A stretch of 64,000 nucleotides of DNA, from positions 496,001 through 560,000 of the forward strand of contig NC_135563.1 of NCBI RefSeq assembly GCF_964340395.1, written 5' to 3'. The notes under the pieces are model-generated. The model was given only the letters and a program-made list of their open reading frames with translations. It was not told where the DNA came from and searched no databases. This DNA is from Glandiceps talaboti. Taxonomy: Eukaryota; Hemichordata; Enteropneusta; Spengelidae. Position numbers and translations under genes: made by a program. Below are positions 36,513-47,355 of the stretch, in pieces (position 1 is the first letter of the stretch; each line of letters opens with the position of its first letter).

Positions 36513-36767
36513 CCCTATCTTCTCACTTTCACCACTTTTTTCTGACTGTAACAGGAAACAAGACGTTCTGCCATTTTTTGCAATTTTTGTTTTGAATGGA
36601 CCATGTTTGTTGTGACTAGCGAGAACCAGCCCTTTGTATAGTGCAGCGAAGTTATCGGATGAACTGACTTCGAATGCGTACCAATCCATTGCGACCTTCT
36701 TGTTCTGTGTCACTCGGCAAGTTATAATTTCGCGTATTCCCGTTGTTTTGTGGACGTCTTTTGCCAT
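36513..36767 (-). CDS. Zinc-ribbon-like protein carried by the TIR element, exon 1
   Basis: The ATG at 36767 has a good context (aagATGG) and opens MAKDVHKTTGIREIITC. The exon runs 85 codons to ...GESEKIG and a GGG|gtgagt donor, phase 0. The frame is open a further 13 codons upstream but without another ATG. The next in-frame segment begins after a 38-nt intron (gtgagt to tgtgatag), unusually short for an animal. An alternative is a 68-nt intron using AGTG|gtgaaa and ccaaaag, which also keeps frame. The N-terminal half has no domain I can name. Confidence 0.65.
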
Positions 36768-37240
36768 CTTCCTCCATTTACCCACAGACACCCCAAAATA
36801 AATCAATAGACAACACGTCCTAGCCTCTAGATTTTACCACTCGACCACGACATATGCACGAGGACTCGGAAGATGCTGAGCCGAACAGATATGTGATGTC
36901 ATATGACCCCATTTGACCTCATTTACATATTTGTTTGTATTCGTGAATTTTCGGATTTACGTAGGCGCGCGCTGACGTCAAACATAATTTTGAATTTCTG
37001 CAGCCTAATCACATCTCTGAGATTTACTAACTGATTTCAACCAAACCTGGCACAAACCTAATATACTACATGTATGTGAAACATATGCCCGTCACTTTGT
37101 TTTGTCACTGCATCATATATAGCTGAGAATGGCAGCCATAATTGTCTTAAATTTCTCAATTTGCATTCATAAATTTGGAGGTATAATACTTGACAACTCC
37201 ATTCAAGTGCCTACATCCATATCATTATTACAGCTGACAG

Positions 37241-39030
37241 GAGCTGAAGGGCAAGGTTGATTTTCCGGCGGTGTCTGTCGTACATGTCAACTTTGTCTAT
37301 TTTCATCTTCTTCTCCAAAACCGACAGTCAGAATACTTTGATATTTGTTCTGCATGATCCTTGGGGGAAGACTATTCAGATTTGTTCATGCCAAGTTGAT
37401 TTGTGCCCTTTTCAATTTTTTACAATTTTTTCAAAAATGATATTTTCATCTTCTCAAATGCTACTCATCAGATTGCTTTGATATCTGGTATGTTGATACG
37501 CAGAGGGTAGCTCAGATTTGTTAATTTCATGTCAGCATATCTTTTCTATTTTTGATGATTTTTTTTAATTAAAAAAAATGAAATATGTTAATGACCATTG
37601 TGACCGATCCCATATTGGAAATCAGTCCAAGAGACTTAAGTAAAGTGCCACTTTTGAAAAGACACCATTGACGGCTGACAACAAGCAAATGTAATTCTAC
37701 GCATCATGCACCCTCAACGACAAGTGAAACAGGTTGCAGACTTCAGCACAAATCCGAACAGTACACCCCTTCTACAGAATGGTACATTACACTGTGTGTA
37801 TTATATTCCGATCTGAACTTACAAAGTTACTAGCGTATGTTGACGATTTTGACACCATCAGTCTTAAATATAAACGATAATAATCATTCTAAAATTACGT
37901 CATTTTTAGTCCCCGCGGACGAAGTCCGGAACGGGGACTTATGGATTGGGTTCCATCTGTCCGTCCGTCCGTCCGCAGCCGTTTCTTGGAGATGCCTGGA
38001 CCGTTTTTTTTCAAACTTGGTACAGGGGCAACATGCTATGGCATATATGCATATGCACGTCAATTTGTTTTATGATACGATCCAATATGGCCGCCTAGCA
38101 ACCATTTTGTTTGTGAATTTTCCCTGTCTAAAGCCATAACTCAGACATGCTTTAACAGATCTCATTCAAAGTTGGTATTAGGACAGTGTTCTATGACATA
38201 CATGTGCATATTCATTCTTGTCATGATACGATCCAATATGGCCGCCTAGCAGCCATTTTGTTTGTGAATTTTCATGTCCAAAGCCATAACTCAGACATGC
38301 TTAAACAGATCTCATTCAAAGTTGGTATTAGGACAGTGTTCTATTACATACATGTGCATATCCATTTTCGTCGTGATACGATCCAATATGGCTGCCTGGC
38401 AGCCATTTTGTTTGCGAATTTTCATGTCCAAAGCCATAACTCAGACATGCTTGAACAGATCTCATTTAAAGTTGATATTAGGACAGTGTTCTATGACATA
38501 CATGTGCATATCCATTTTCGTCATGATACGATCCAATATGGCTGCCTGGCAGCCATTTTGTTTGTGAATTTTCCATGTCCAAAGCAATTACTAAGACATG
38601 CTTGAACAGATCTCATTCAAAGTTGGTATTAGGACAGCGTTCTATGACATACATGTGCATATCCATTTTCGTCGTGATACGATCCAATATGGCTGCCTGG
38701 CAGCCATTTTGTTTGTGAATTTTCCATGTCCAAAGCCATAACTCAGACTCCATTTTCATCGTGATATGATCCCCCATACCCAACCAATCCTTTATTGTTG
38801 GAGGCATATTCCATGTCCAACAAGCACACACAACATATCTAAGTCTGTTTGTTTTAGGTTCACAAATGTTGTTGCGTGATCAGAGTAGTGATAATTCCTT
38901 AAAACCCAATTATAGCTGGGACTATGTCATTCACAATGACTTGTTAAATGTGGTTCATTTATGGAGTTTTGATTTCGTACGATCAAAATTGGTGGCAAAA
39001 TCGCCACCTCAAAGTTGCCGATCAGTGATT
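37241..39030 (+). mobile_element. TTAGCTCC-related element copy 2, interrupted by family D
   Basis: It is homologous to 26382-27230 on both sides of a 1.04-kb family D insertion (37908-38947). Shared blocks include cagatttgttcatgccaagttgat, gattgctttgatatctggt, then after the insertion gtggttcatttatggagttttg and ggtggcaaaat. The head is degraded (acagctgacaggagctgaag). Confidence 0.65.
37908..38947 (+). mobile_element. Family D element, copy 2 (five ~151-bp internal units)
   Basis: It has a hairpin head (agtccccgcggacgaagtcc) and tctgtccgtccgtccg. Five tandem units carry 'ccaatatggc' at about 38081, 38232, 38383, 38534 and 38685. It has the 'actatgtcattcacaatgac-ttgttaa' end. Its limits are confirmed because 27.1 kb holds the same host repeat without the insertion. 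Confidence 0.8.
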
Positions 39031-39214
39031 CTTGCAGCAGCCATTACTATAAATGTATGTACCAGTCGAGGTCAAAGTTCTTTAACTAAAGAGCCTTACT
39101 ATATATGGAAGAAAAGTAGTCATGAGATTGTAGTCCAGACTTTGTGCTGTAAAATGGCATATTTCATTTAATGTTTTGTTACACTTGCGATACGAGGTCA
39201 TTTAGCAGTTTTAA

Positions 39215-39261
39215 AAAGCTTTTTTACCTTCTGTAAGGGTATGGGAGGTATTAAAAGGGGG

Positions 39262-39308
<47 letters not shown>

Positions 39309-40466
39309 TGTCTGTCTGTGTCACCACTTTCTTAAAAACAGCTAGCTCAATTATAATGACATTTAGTACCTATAATGTTTGGGGTAATGGCTAGACCTGA
39401 GTAGTTTTTGAGCGAGATCTGTTCATGTTAATTAGGGAAATTTGCATATCAATGAAATCAACTAATTAAGCAATATCTTAAGACTGCATACTTCAATTTC
39501 AATATAATTTAGTATATTCGTTAAACATAACAACATACATATGTCCTGTAAAATTTGTTGATGTACCTTACAGCGTTAATGAATAATTTGCATAATTAAT
39601 TATATTTGGTAATTAGGCTATATCATAAGAATGCATACTCAAATTCAGTATAATCTAGTACATACGTTAACCATAAGAAAACACGTATGTCCTATCAAGT
39701 TTATTGAATATGTACCTTACAGTGTTAATGAATTTATTTGCATAATTAATGATTTTTGGTACTTAGGTAATAATACTTCAATTTCAATTTAATTCAGTTT
39801 ACACGTTAATCATAACAATCGCATATGACCTGTAAAGCTTGTTGATGTACCTTTCAGTGTTAATGAATAATTTGCATAATTAATGATTCTTGGTAATTAG
39901 TACTTCATTTTCATTACAATTCAGTACATACATTAACCATAAGAAATTTTGTATGTCCTATAAAGTTAGTTGATGTACCTTACAGTGTTAATGAATAATT
40001 TGCATAAGTAATGGTTTTCGGTAAGTAGGCTATATCTTAAGACTGCATACTTCAATTTCAATACAATTTAGTACATTCATTAAACATAACAGAGTGCATA
40101 TCTCCTATAAAAGTTGTTGATTTCGCTTAAAGATTTGGTGAATAATTTGCATAATTAATTATTTTCGGTAATTATTCTATATCTTAAGACTGCATGCTTC
40201 AATTTCAATATAATTTACTTCATACATTAAACATAACAAACTTTATATGCCCTATAAAGTTGTTGATGTACCTTACAGTGTTAATAATTTTAATGATTTT
40301 CGATAATTAAGATATATAAGACTGCATACTTGAATTTCAATACAATTTAGTACATTAATTAAACATAACAGAGTGCATATCTCCTATAAAAGTTGTTGAT
40401 TTCGCTTAAAGATTTGGTGAATAATTTGCATAATTAATTATTTTCGGTAATTATTCTATATCTTAA
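39215..40466 (+). mobile_element. Family C element (TG run plus ~145-bp tandem units), left part
   Basis: It starts ttttttaccttctgtaaggg, then a (TG)n run at about 39265-39306. About seven degenerate units follow, with 'aatttgcataattaat', 'atatcttaagactgcatact', 'ttcaatttcaatataattta' and 'cctataaagtt.gttgatgtacc'. The last units (from about 40075 and 40353) are nearly identical to each other, a recent duplication. A shorter relative is at 48656-49080. Interrupted at 40467 by a TTAA element and resumed at 42792. Confidence 0.75.
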
Positions 40467-42791
40467 GGTAGCGGGAAAGGCTAGGACGTCAGTTGAATTT
40501 GCATATAAACACTTCATAAAAAACTTGAAGCAGTCACTAGAAACTATTTTTCACACGCAAAAAAAAAATCCATTCATAGTTGGAGACACTACACACGAAT
40601 TAAATATCCCAACATTGGAAAGTTTTCTGTGTAGCTAGGGGGTTTGATACGCCCTCTACGAGGGAAATGGGGAATACATCCACGCCTATATAGTAAAGTC
40701 TGAAGACCTTCAAATGATGGTGTAAACTGTAATAATAATCTGACGGCATTTCGAAACACCACTTTAAAACAATTTGCAAATGAAACCGCCATCGGATATA
40801 AAAAGAAAAACTTACTCGCTGCATAATACTAACGTGTCACGTTGCACAATTACTACTATACTAGCCCAAAGCTTGAAGTCCAAAGGTTACATGTTTACAC
40901 ATTCAATGATTCATATTTTGGTTGCTTTGATCGTAACACAAATTTGAAAAAGCGAGAATTGTTTTTAACGGATGGCAAAATATTTCATCATGTGGGACAC
41001 AGTATTAGGTAAATTGACTGCAAACTAAATTCACAATTGCAATTAAAGTCAAAACTACATGTACGGGAGTCACTCAAAGTACGGTACTTTCGGTGACCTT
41101 GCACTGTACAAGTACGCGATTTCTTGTGTTCAAAATCTTTCAATGATTTTCTATCCACACCCCTTGAATGTATGAATGGCTAAAGCTCTTTGATGATGAA
41201 TATCAAACTTGTTCTATTTACGAAATCCATCTGTATTTACCAAAAACAATTGGCATAGACTCGCCAACACACGACATGTGCTTCCACGTGTACTCATCCC
41301 CGATCGGGCCGGCCTTCGGGTACAGCGACTTGCTCCGAAGTCGAGCGTACTCTACTACTACGTGGTAGCGATATACCAATCAAGTCTAGTTTTTGTCTAG
41401 CGACAAATTTGTTTGTCAATGACGTCTGTCGATATCAATATTATTTAAACTATCGTGAACAATTCAAGACGTTTTTATCGTGTTATTCTGAGTGAAATGA
41501 ATGTCTAAACTAAATTCACAATTGCAAGTCAAAACTACATGTGCGGGAGTCACTCAAAGTACGGTACTTCCGGTGACCTTGCACTGTACAAGTACGCGAT
41601 TACCAAAAACTAACTAATTTGACAGAAGACATGTTTATTCGTACAAAACTGTCGAATCAAAATCATGCTTTTACTATGTGTATTGAACTGAGTTTGATGT
41701 CACACATACTGGGTGTTTAGAGTTTCTCTTTCACTTCAAGTTCCAGAGCTTGTTGTTGGTACATGGTGTTGCATGTAGCTCTGTGACGGAGGTATCAGTC
41801 CTCGATGAGTTTTCCTTATTTTTCTCAGATGCTAAAACTCAGACAGAGCCTTCATGCTTGTTCTTACCTTCTCTATCTTACTTACTGAGCAAACCATTTT
41901 GATATTGAATGGCGAATCTCGGTAAAATAACGATTTCTTTGAGCATTTAGTGTAAGTATGGTGTAAGCGTAGCATGTGGTATACGTTACTAAAGAACTCG
42001 CTAGTGAAAGGACTCTACGCATGCGCAGTGTAGTGTCTATTGTTTACGACTCCTTAGCCTAGTTACATAGTATCACATTCTGGTAGACGTTTGACACGTG
42101 TCTTGCTTGAGTGCTTTTCTACACCATACAATCAAGGACACGCCATATTGATAATCTTTACATTTACTAGAGGGTCTTAACATGTCAGAATGCCAAACAC
42201 ACCAGCGAATTAGAGCAAAAGAGGTACTGTAAAAATGCTAAAAATACACGAAAAACGTTGTTTTTCACCCTTTGTATATCTTTTTCAAAGCTTTCGATCT
42301 ACGTTGTTACTCATGGCAATGGAATGAAACCTTTTATGGTCGATAAAACGTGATTATATAAAAATTCTCTCGGTGGTTTTTCGACGTAGCAGGTATACTT
42401 CGACAACAAGGTGTCGCCAAAGTAGCACTCATTTTTTACCGAAATTTACAGTTTTAAAAATTCATTTAAAAAAAAACGATGATAGATATCGACAAAAACC
42501 ACCGAGAGAAGTTAGAAAATTCTATAAGGAATATTTAAATGCAAAGAAATGATTAAAAGATCATGTAGTTTCCAAGATCGAAATGAAAATATTAAAAAAT
42601 ATTTATTTTTCATATTTACTGGTGTCATATTTCATTAATCATAAAGAAACGCAAAATAATAATACTCCTAAAACAATCATATAAAGAAGGATGTTTGCTG
42701 CGAGTTTGGTTGCAATATCTTTATTCTGACATTTTTTATGATTTTTTTTATACAACAAAGAAATGGGAGAAAAATAGCCTTTACTGCTACC
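40467..42791. mobile_element. TTAA-flanked TIR element (2,325 bp)
   Basis: The ends are inverted: ggtagcgggaaaggcta (left) and the complement ggtagcagtaaaggcta (right), 15 of 17 matching. TTAA lies outside both (40463-40466, 42792-42795). TTAA duplication is typical of piggyBac and Kolobok superfamilies; which one cannot be told as no transposase is seen. Inside, a direct repeat of about 95 bp (about 41011-41120 and 41508-41603, with actcaaagtacggtactt and accttgcactgtacaagtac) flanks about 390 bp. Short open frames have no recognisable domain. Confidence 0.85.
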
Positions 42792-43345
42792 TTAAGACTG
42801 CATGCTTCAATTTCAATATAATTTACTTCATACATTAAACATAACAAACTTTATATGCCCTATAAAGTTGTTGATGTACCTTACAGTGTTAATAATTTTA
42901 ATGATTTTCGATAATTAAGATATATAAGACTGCATACTTGAATTTCAATATAATTTAGTACATACGTTAACCATAACAATAATAAGATATGTCCTATAAA
43001 ATTTGCTGATATAGCTTACAGTTTTCGTGAAATATTTGCATAATTAATGATTTTAGGTAACTAGGTTGTATCTTAAAAATGCAAGCTTCAAATTTTGTAT
43101 AATATGGTACATATATCAACCATAATAATACGCACCTGTCCTATGAAGTTTGTTGCTACAACATCTACTTTTAATGAGTATTTTGAATAATGAATGATAT
43201 TCAGTAATTAAGCAGTATCATGCACTCTTCAAATTCCGTATAATTACATACATTAACCTAAGAAAGCGCGATTGTCCAAAAAAGCCTGTTACCATAGTTT
43301 TTTTAGTTTAATGAGTTATTTGCATAATAAGTGATTTCCTTACGG
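42792..43345 (+). mobile_element. Family C element, right part after TTAA insertion
   Basis: It resumes at cttaagactgcatgcttcaa and runs through three more degenerate units. Bases 42796-42956 nearly repeat 40186-40346 word for word, so the insertion fell into a freshly duplicated unit. Confidence 0.7.
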
Positions 43346-43429
43346 GAGGCATTCAGTTTAAATGTGGTTAACAGTGAAACATTGTGAATTTTCAATAATG
43401 AACAATAAAAAGTAGTATATGTGATGTCA

Positions 43430-43823
43430 ATCTGATTAAAATCCGATGTGGTGTAAGTGGCGAGATGCCTTTATTTACCTCTATTTCCATCGTTTTGTGA
43501 CGTTTGTTTTGTTCCGAGTGATCACAGCCTTCCCACATCTGAACCTGTGTAATAGACAATCCCATTGAATGTCAACAATTTGGTAAGGTTTTCACAACCA
43601 ATCAGCATGCTTCAATTTCTCCAGTGTGTGCAACTGCCAACGTAACACTCATCCTGATTGGCCAATCGAAAGCGCGAGATTCAAACACAATTGTCTATTA
43701 CACAGGTTCAGATGTGGGAAGGCGGCGATCACTCGGAACAAAACAAATGACACAAAACAATGGAAATAGAGGTAAATAAAGGCATCTAGCTGCTTTCACC
43801 TCATCGGATTTTAATCAGATCGT
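43430..43823. mobile_element. Foldback MITE (~394 bp, ~150-bp arms)
   Basis: Left atctgattaaaatccgatgt and right catcggattttaatcagat are exact-type inverses. The arms continue through ggcatcta/tgcc-tttatttacctc, atttcca-tcgttttgtg, tgttttgttccgagtgatc and cttcccacatctgaacctgt, to gtaatagacaat-ccc near the middle. No coding capacity. It shares its terminal motif with the 1.3-kb element at 24.5-25.8 kb. Confidence 0.85.
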
Positions 43824-43834
43824 CTTCTACCAAA

Positions 43835-44185
43835 CAAGCAACAAGACCACGCCCATGTCAACAGCCAAATGATCACATATATTGCAAAGATAACATCAGG
43901 GATTCATAGACAAGTGAACGAACATTCAAAAAATGTATGTTAATATATCTAGCAACATGACCATGCCCATAGCAACAGCCAAATGATTGCTGTATGTTAA
44001 TATATCTAGCAACATGACCATGCCCATAGCAACAGCCAAATGATTGCTGTATTGCAAAGATAACAGGGTTGGATAGGCAACTGGATAATCATTCGGCAAA
44101 TGAACACCTGTACCTAGCATGGATCAGCATGTGGGTAAACATTTTTAAAAACTGTACAGTTGTGCTACAATGCCATTGGCACTAT
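43835..44185 (+). mobile_element. AGCACAACTG-family element, 3' part
   Basis: The 'gcaacaagaccacgcccatgtcaacagccaaatgatcacatat' block, a local duplication of tgtatgttaatatatctagc (about 43934 and 43992), and the tail ending ctgtacagttgtgctacaat at about 44150-44170. The head is absent, displaced by the foldback MITE. It ends about 135 bp before exon 5. Confidence 0.7.
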
Positions 44186-44319
44186 TTTGTACACTAACTG
44201 TATGATAAAAATTGACAGATTTAAATAAAGAAATTGGTACTCATCTTCAACATCCCCCAAGTTACATATGCTACTCATTCTGTTATTAGAATCAATACCA
44301 TGTGTCTTGTTATTACTAG

Positions 44320-44529
44320 AGAGTTGATGAACTGGAAGATAGCATTGGTAAAATGAAGAGAACAGAGGCTAAATTCCGTGCCCAAGAAGATGTCTACCTC
44401 AAGAATGAGTCCAAGTTGATAGAAGATATAGGAAACTTAAAGAAACAAATGGCATCAGCAAGAGAAGGCAGAAATTATGAAAATGAACTTCTCTTTCAAA
44501 AAATGGCAGAGGTCAAACAAGAGAAACAG
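44320..44529 (+). CDS. Coiled-coil gene, exon 5
   Basis: The acceptor is tgtgtcttgttattactag and the donor is a perfect CAG|gtaagt. The 210 nt (70 codons) are in phase 0 at both ends. They begin RVDELEDSIGKMKRTEAKFR, then include YLKNESKLIEDIGNLKKQMA and end LLFQKMAEVKQEKQ. It is the longest exon seen and strongly coiled-coil in composition. A plus-strand ATG at 44353 is internal and not a start. The next normal-sized exon is 9.1 kb downstream, with three tiny candidate exons between. Confidence 0.9.
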
Positions 44530-44611
44530 GTAAGTATTAAAATTAATTCTGTATGTGCCAAATTTATGTTGATAATTATGCTGCTTTTGCATATAGCATC
44601 CATTGGTGTGC

Positions 44612-45065
44612 CCCATCTCAAGGCATTCATTCTATTAAAATACAAAATAAGGCAGTAAGTTATTCTTCCCATCTCAAGGCATTCATTCTGTTTAAATACA
44701 AAGTAAGGCAATAACTTACTCTTCCCATCTCAAGGCATTCATTCTGTTAAAATACAAAGTAAGGCAGTACGTTATTCTTCCCATCTCAAGGCATTCATTC
44801 TATTAAAATACAAAGTAAGGCAGTAAGTTATTCTTCCCATCTCAAGGCATTCATTCTGTTAGAATACAAAGTAAGGCAATAACTTATTCTTCCCATCTCA
44901 AGGCATTCATTCTGTTAAAATACAAAGTAAGGCAGTAAGTTATTCTTCCCATCTCAAGGCATTCATTCTGTTAAAATACAAAGTAAGGCAATAACTTACT
45001 CTTCCCATCTCAAGGCATTCATTCTGTCAGAATACAAAGTAAGGCAATATGTTATTCTTCCCATC
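44612..45065 (+). repeat. Minisatellite, 56-bp unit, 8 copies
   Basis: The unit is cccatctcaaggcattcatt, ctgttaaaatacaaagtaag, gcagtaagttattctt. It starts 82 bp after exon 5. Most units hold two donor-like strings (aaa|gtaagg and gca|gtaagt). The array decays at the right into cccatcagaatgcaac. Confidence 0.9.
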
Positions 45066-45185
45066 AGAATGCAACTAAAGCAAGGCATTTAATACATCAT
45101 AATGCAATGAAAGCCCTAAGGTGTTTGTTACTAACGTAATAATAAAGGAATACCTTCCATCAGGATGCAATGTATGTTTCCATGT

Positions 45186-46320
45186 AAGTAATTGGCCCAA
45201 AACTGACCAAGTACGGGCAGAGTTACGAGCTCGCAAGTCTCAAGTACGAGTGACGTCTGAACGTATATATACGGGTGACGTAACGAGCTCGTAAGTCTGA
45301 AATACGAGTGACATCATGTAGTGGTCCTCCTAATTACTGCCCGGGAAGAAAGAAAGCGCCCGGGAGCAAACTAGAGGGTAAACGGAACAAAATTTGTGTA
45401 GGTGCAGGTTTTTCAGCCTGAAATTTTGTAGCTGGTGACGTCCATAGCCATTGCATGATTCATTGATACGGGATTCAGTGAGTTACTGCCCGGGGAAAAT
45501 CTAAACGTCAAATCATTATCAAAAGTCGATTTGTGATTGAACTAGAATGTTAAGAACCCTATCTAACCTAACTTGTGGCCACACAAGTCTTGTTTTATCA
45601 TTTTTAGGCTAACAATCCCTTCGTTCACCTAGACCATGGAAGTACTTCCATGCCTAGACTCAGTACAATGTACATTTTATCTGCGCCATCTTTTTTCCTG
45701 GGACATATCATTCTGTTGAAGGGTGTGTGGCTATAGTAACGATCCCGCCTTCCAAGTTTTTTATGTAAGTGACAAATGATCTGACAAATAATAAGGAATA
45801 TATTTTCGTCATGATATGTGTGACTGAATGTTTCATTATGAAAATAAATTTCCTAACCAATCCTGCCAACACAACGTAACGGCGTTTGCGAACATCAGCC
45901 GTATTGGTAAGTGGCATAAATCGAGCACCCGGGGAAAATTGCGTTACCAAACCAACTAGACAGATATTCCTCCGCACCGCTCACATTAATCACACCAAGT
46001 TCAGAGCCGATTATACTTCCAAGTTACGAGTGAATATAAAATAACATATGCCTAAATGTTAGCTTGCCGAGAATTGTTTTCACATCAATGATAAGAGAAT
46101 ATCATTATTATTAAATTTAATTTACAACAACCAAATATTCGCCCCATACTCGCGGAATACGACAAGCGTGAGTCCTCTGCGTACTCATCGAAAATTAGGC
46201 CAACTACAAGAGTATGACGTCACCCGTATATGGAAATTGCGAGTTCAGACGTCACTCGTACTTGAGACTTACGAGCTCGTAACTCTGCCCGTACTTGGTC
46301 AGTTTTGGGTGAATTACATA
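45186..46320. mobile_element. TIR element (~1.13 kb) with ~110-bp arms
   Basis: The left arm (from about 45188: cccaaaactgaccaagtacg, ggcagagttacgagctcg, caagtctcaagtacgagtgacgtc) is inverse to the right arm (about 46205-46315). AATT lies outside each end, a possible duplication, though it is palindromic. Arms are CpG-rich, with palindromic gagctc and gacgtc sites. Inside, ttactgcccggg occurs twice (about 45335 and 45484) and cacccggggaaaat near 45927. Open minus frame 45708-45977 has no recognisable domain. Confidence 0.8.
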
Positions 46321-46543
46321 CCTCATGTTTCCCTTGCAATAAAAGTAAGGCATTCATTCAATACATTGTAAGATAAAGAAAGCATTTGTCCCATCAGAAT
46401 GAAATGAAAACAAGTTCTGACTATAAAAAAAGTATGTGATGTTATATTTTGATAATCAAACAACAGATAAGGTAGTTTTAAGTTTATATGTTTCATTTTG
46501 TTTTCAAATTGGTTTTCTGAGATATTTTGACTCCAATTTACAG

Positions 46544-46561
46544 GGTCAGACATTACGGAAG
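46544..46561 (+). CDS. Candidate microexon a (18 nt)
   Basis: tttgactccaatttacag is followed by GGTCAGACATTACGGAAG and then gtgaat. It reads GQTLRK and keeps phase 0. Supported only by splice-site shape and phase; very short exons are easy to imagine by chance. It may be alternatively used. Confidence 0.35.
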
Positions 46562-46605
46562 GTGAATGCCATGTGAGTTTGTATCAAGGGTGCTAGGTGG
46601 TACAA

Positions 46606-46705
46606 ATATAGTGGTGGTGGTGGTGGTGGTGGTGGTGGTGGTGGTAGGGTGGGGTGGTGTGGATATGGTAGTTGTAGTGGTCTGGTGATGGTGGTGGTGG
46701 TCATT
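46606..46705. repeat. (GGT)n-type microsatellite
   Basis: About eleven GGT repeats followed by imperfect gggtggggtggtg and further ggtgatggtggtggtgg. Frames across it encode only His/Thr runs. Confidence 0.9.
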
Positions 46706-47161
46706 GCTATTCATATGACACAAAGCAACAGCTACAATAGCTATGTACAACTGCCAAATTAATACCAATCAACAATGAAAGACCTTTCTTCAACATTTCA
46801 TTCATACATGAATCTATACAAGAATTGATATTCCTGTTGAATACTTTTATTTTGATAAAATTCAGTACTACAGTTAAGTAGTAGAAGACATCATTTATGT
46901 TTGGTGTTATAGAAGCTACAATATTGATACCACAAAAGAGTATGAAAGATTTTGTGTTGTTGATAAATGTCACTTTGTTGTTGTTCATCTTTATGCTGTG
47001 TAGATTCTACAGCTGTTTGTTGAAGAAAGTTGTGTAATCATTATTGATAATCATTAACATTAATACACATCATATTAATCTGTCTCAATTTATGAAAATA
47101 ATTTTCTCCCCATTTCTCATTTCTAATGTGGTCAATTCCATTTTGTCTCCTATGCATGCAG
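46706..47161 (+). other. Intron sequence, no feature seen
   Basis: AT-rich unique sequence. An open minus-strand frame (46707-46988) has no recognisable domain. Confidence 0.45.
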
Positions 47162-47176
47162 CCAGAAACAGCACAG
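47162..47176 (+). CDS. Candidate microexon b (15 nt)
   Basis: tttgtctcctatgcatgcag is followed by CCAGAAACAGCACAG and gtgata. It reads PETAQ in phase 0. The pyrimidine-rich acceptor is good and the donor is moderate. The evidence is splice shape and frame only. Confidence 0.35.
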
Positions 47177-47355
47177 GTGATATATAAGTTGCATTTGTCT
47201 TTATTTTGATTTAGTTTATTATGTGTAATGATAAGTATCGTTTTAAAACTTACTAATTTGGATAATAATTAATAGGTTCAATTGGTGACATGACAATATA
47301 CATATATTAGTATGTACAATGAAATAAGTGTTTATTATATAGTGTTAAAGTGGTT

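Larger units (their letters stand above)
34957..37005 (-). mobile_element. TIR DNA transposon (2,049 bp) with TAA target duplication
   Basis: Left end 34957-34989 and right end 36973-37005 are inverted repeats of 33 bp that agree at 30 positions (starting GGCTGC). TAA lies directly outside both ends (34954-34956 and 37006-37008). A 3-bp TWA duplication is characteristic of PIF/Harbinger-type elements, but no transposase or MYB-like protein is visible, so that class is a suggestion only. The right TIR contains a perfect TGACGTCA (36973-36980), which would lie upstream of the internal minus-strand gene. A 27-base poly-G run lies near 35011-35037. Confidence 0.85.

Noticed and set aside
38186-38605. 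139-codon plus-strand frame and overlapping ~100-codon frames
   Set aside because: They lie within the ~151-bp tandem units of a family D element and the peptides simply repeat; the same occurs at 9.1-9.9 and 49.1-49.4 kb.
41168-41400. Short frames inside the TTAA element as a transposase
   Set aside because: Under 70 codons, mutually overlapping, and without any DDE or zinc-finger signature.
46553-46768. His/Thr-rich minus-strand frame
   Set aside because: Created by the GGT microsatellite.
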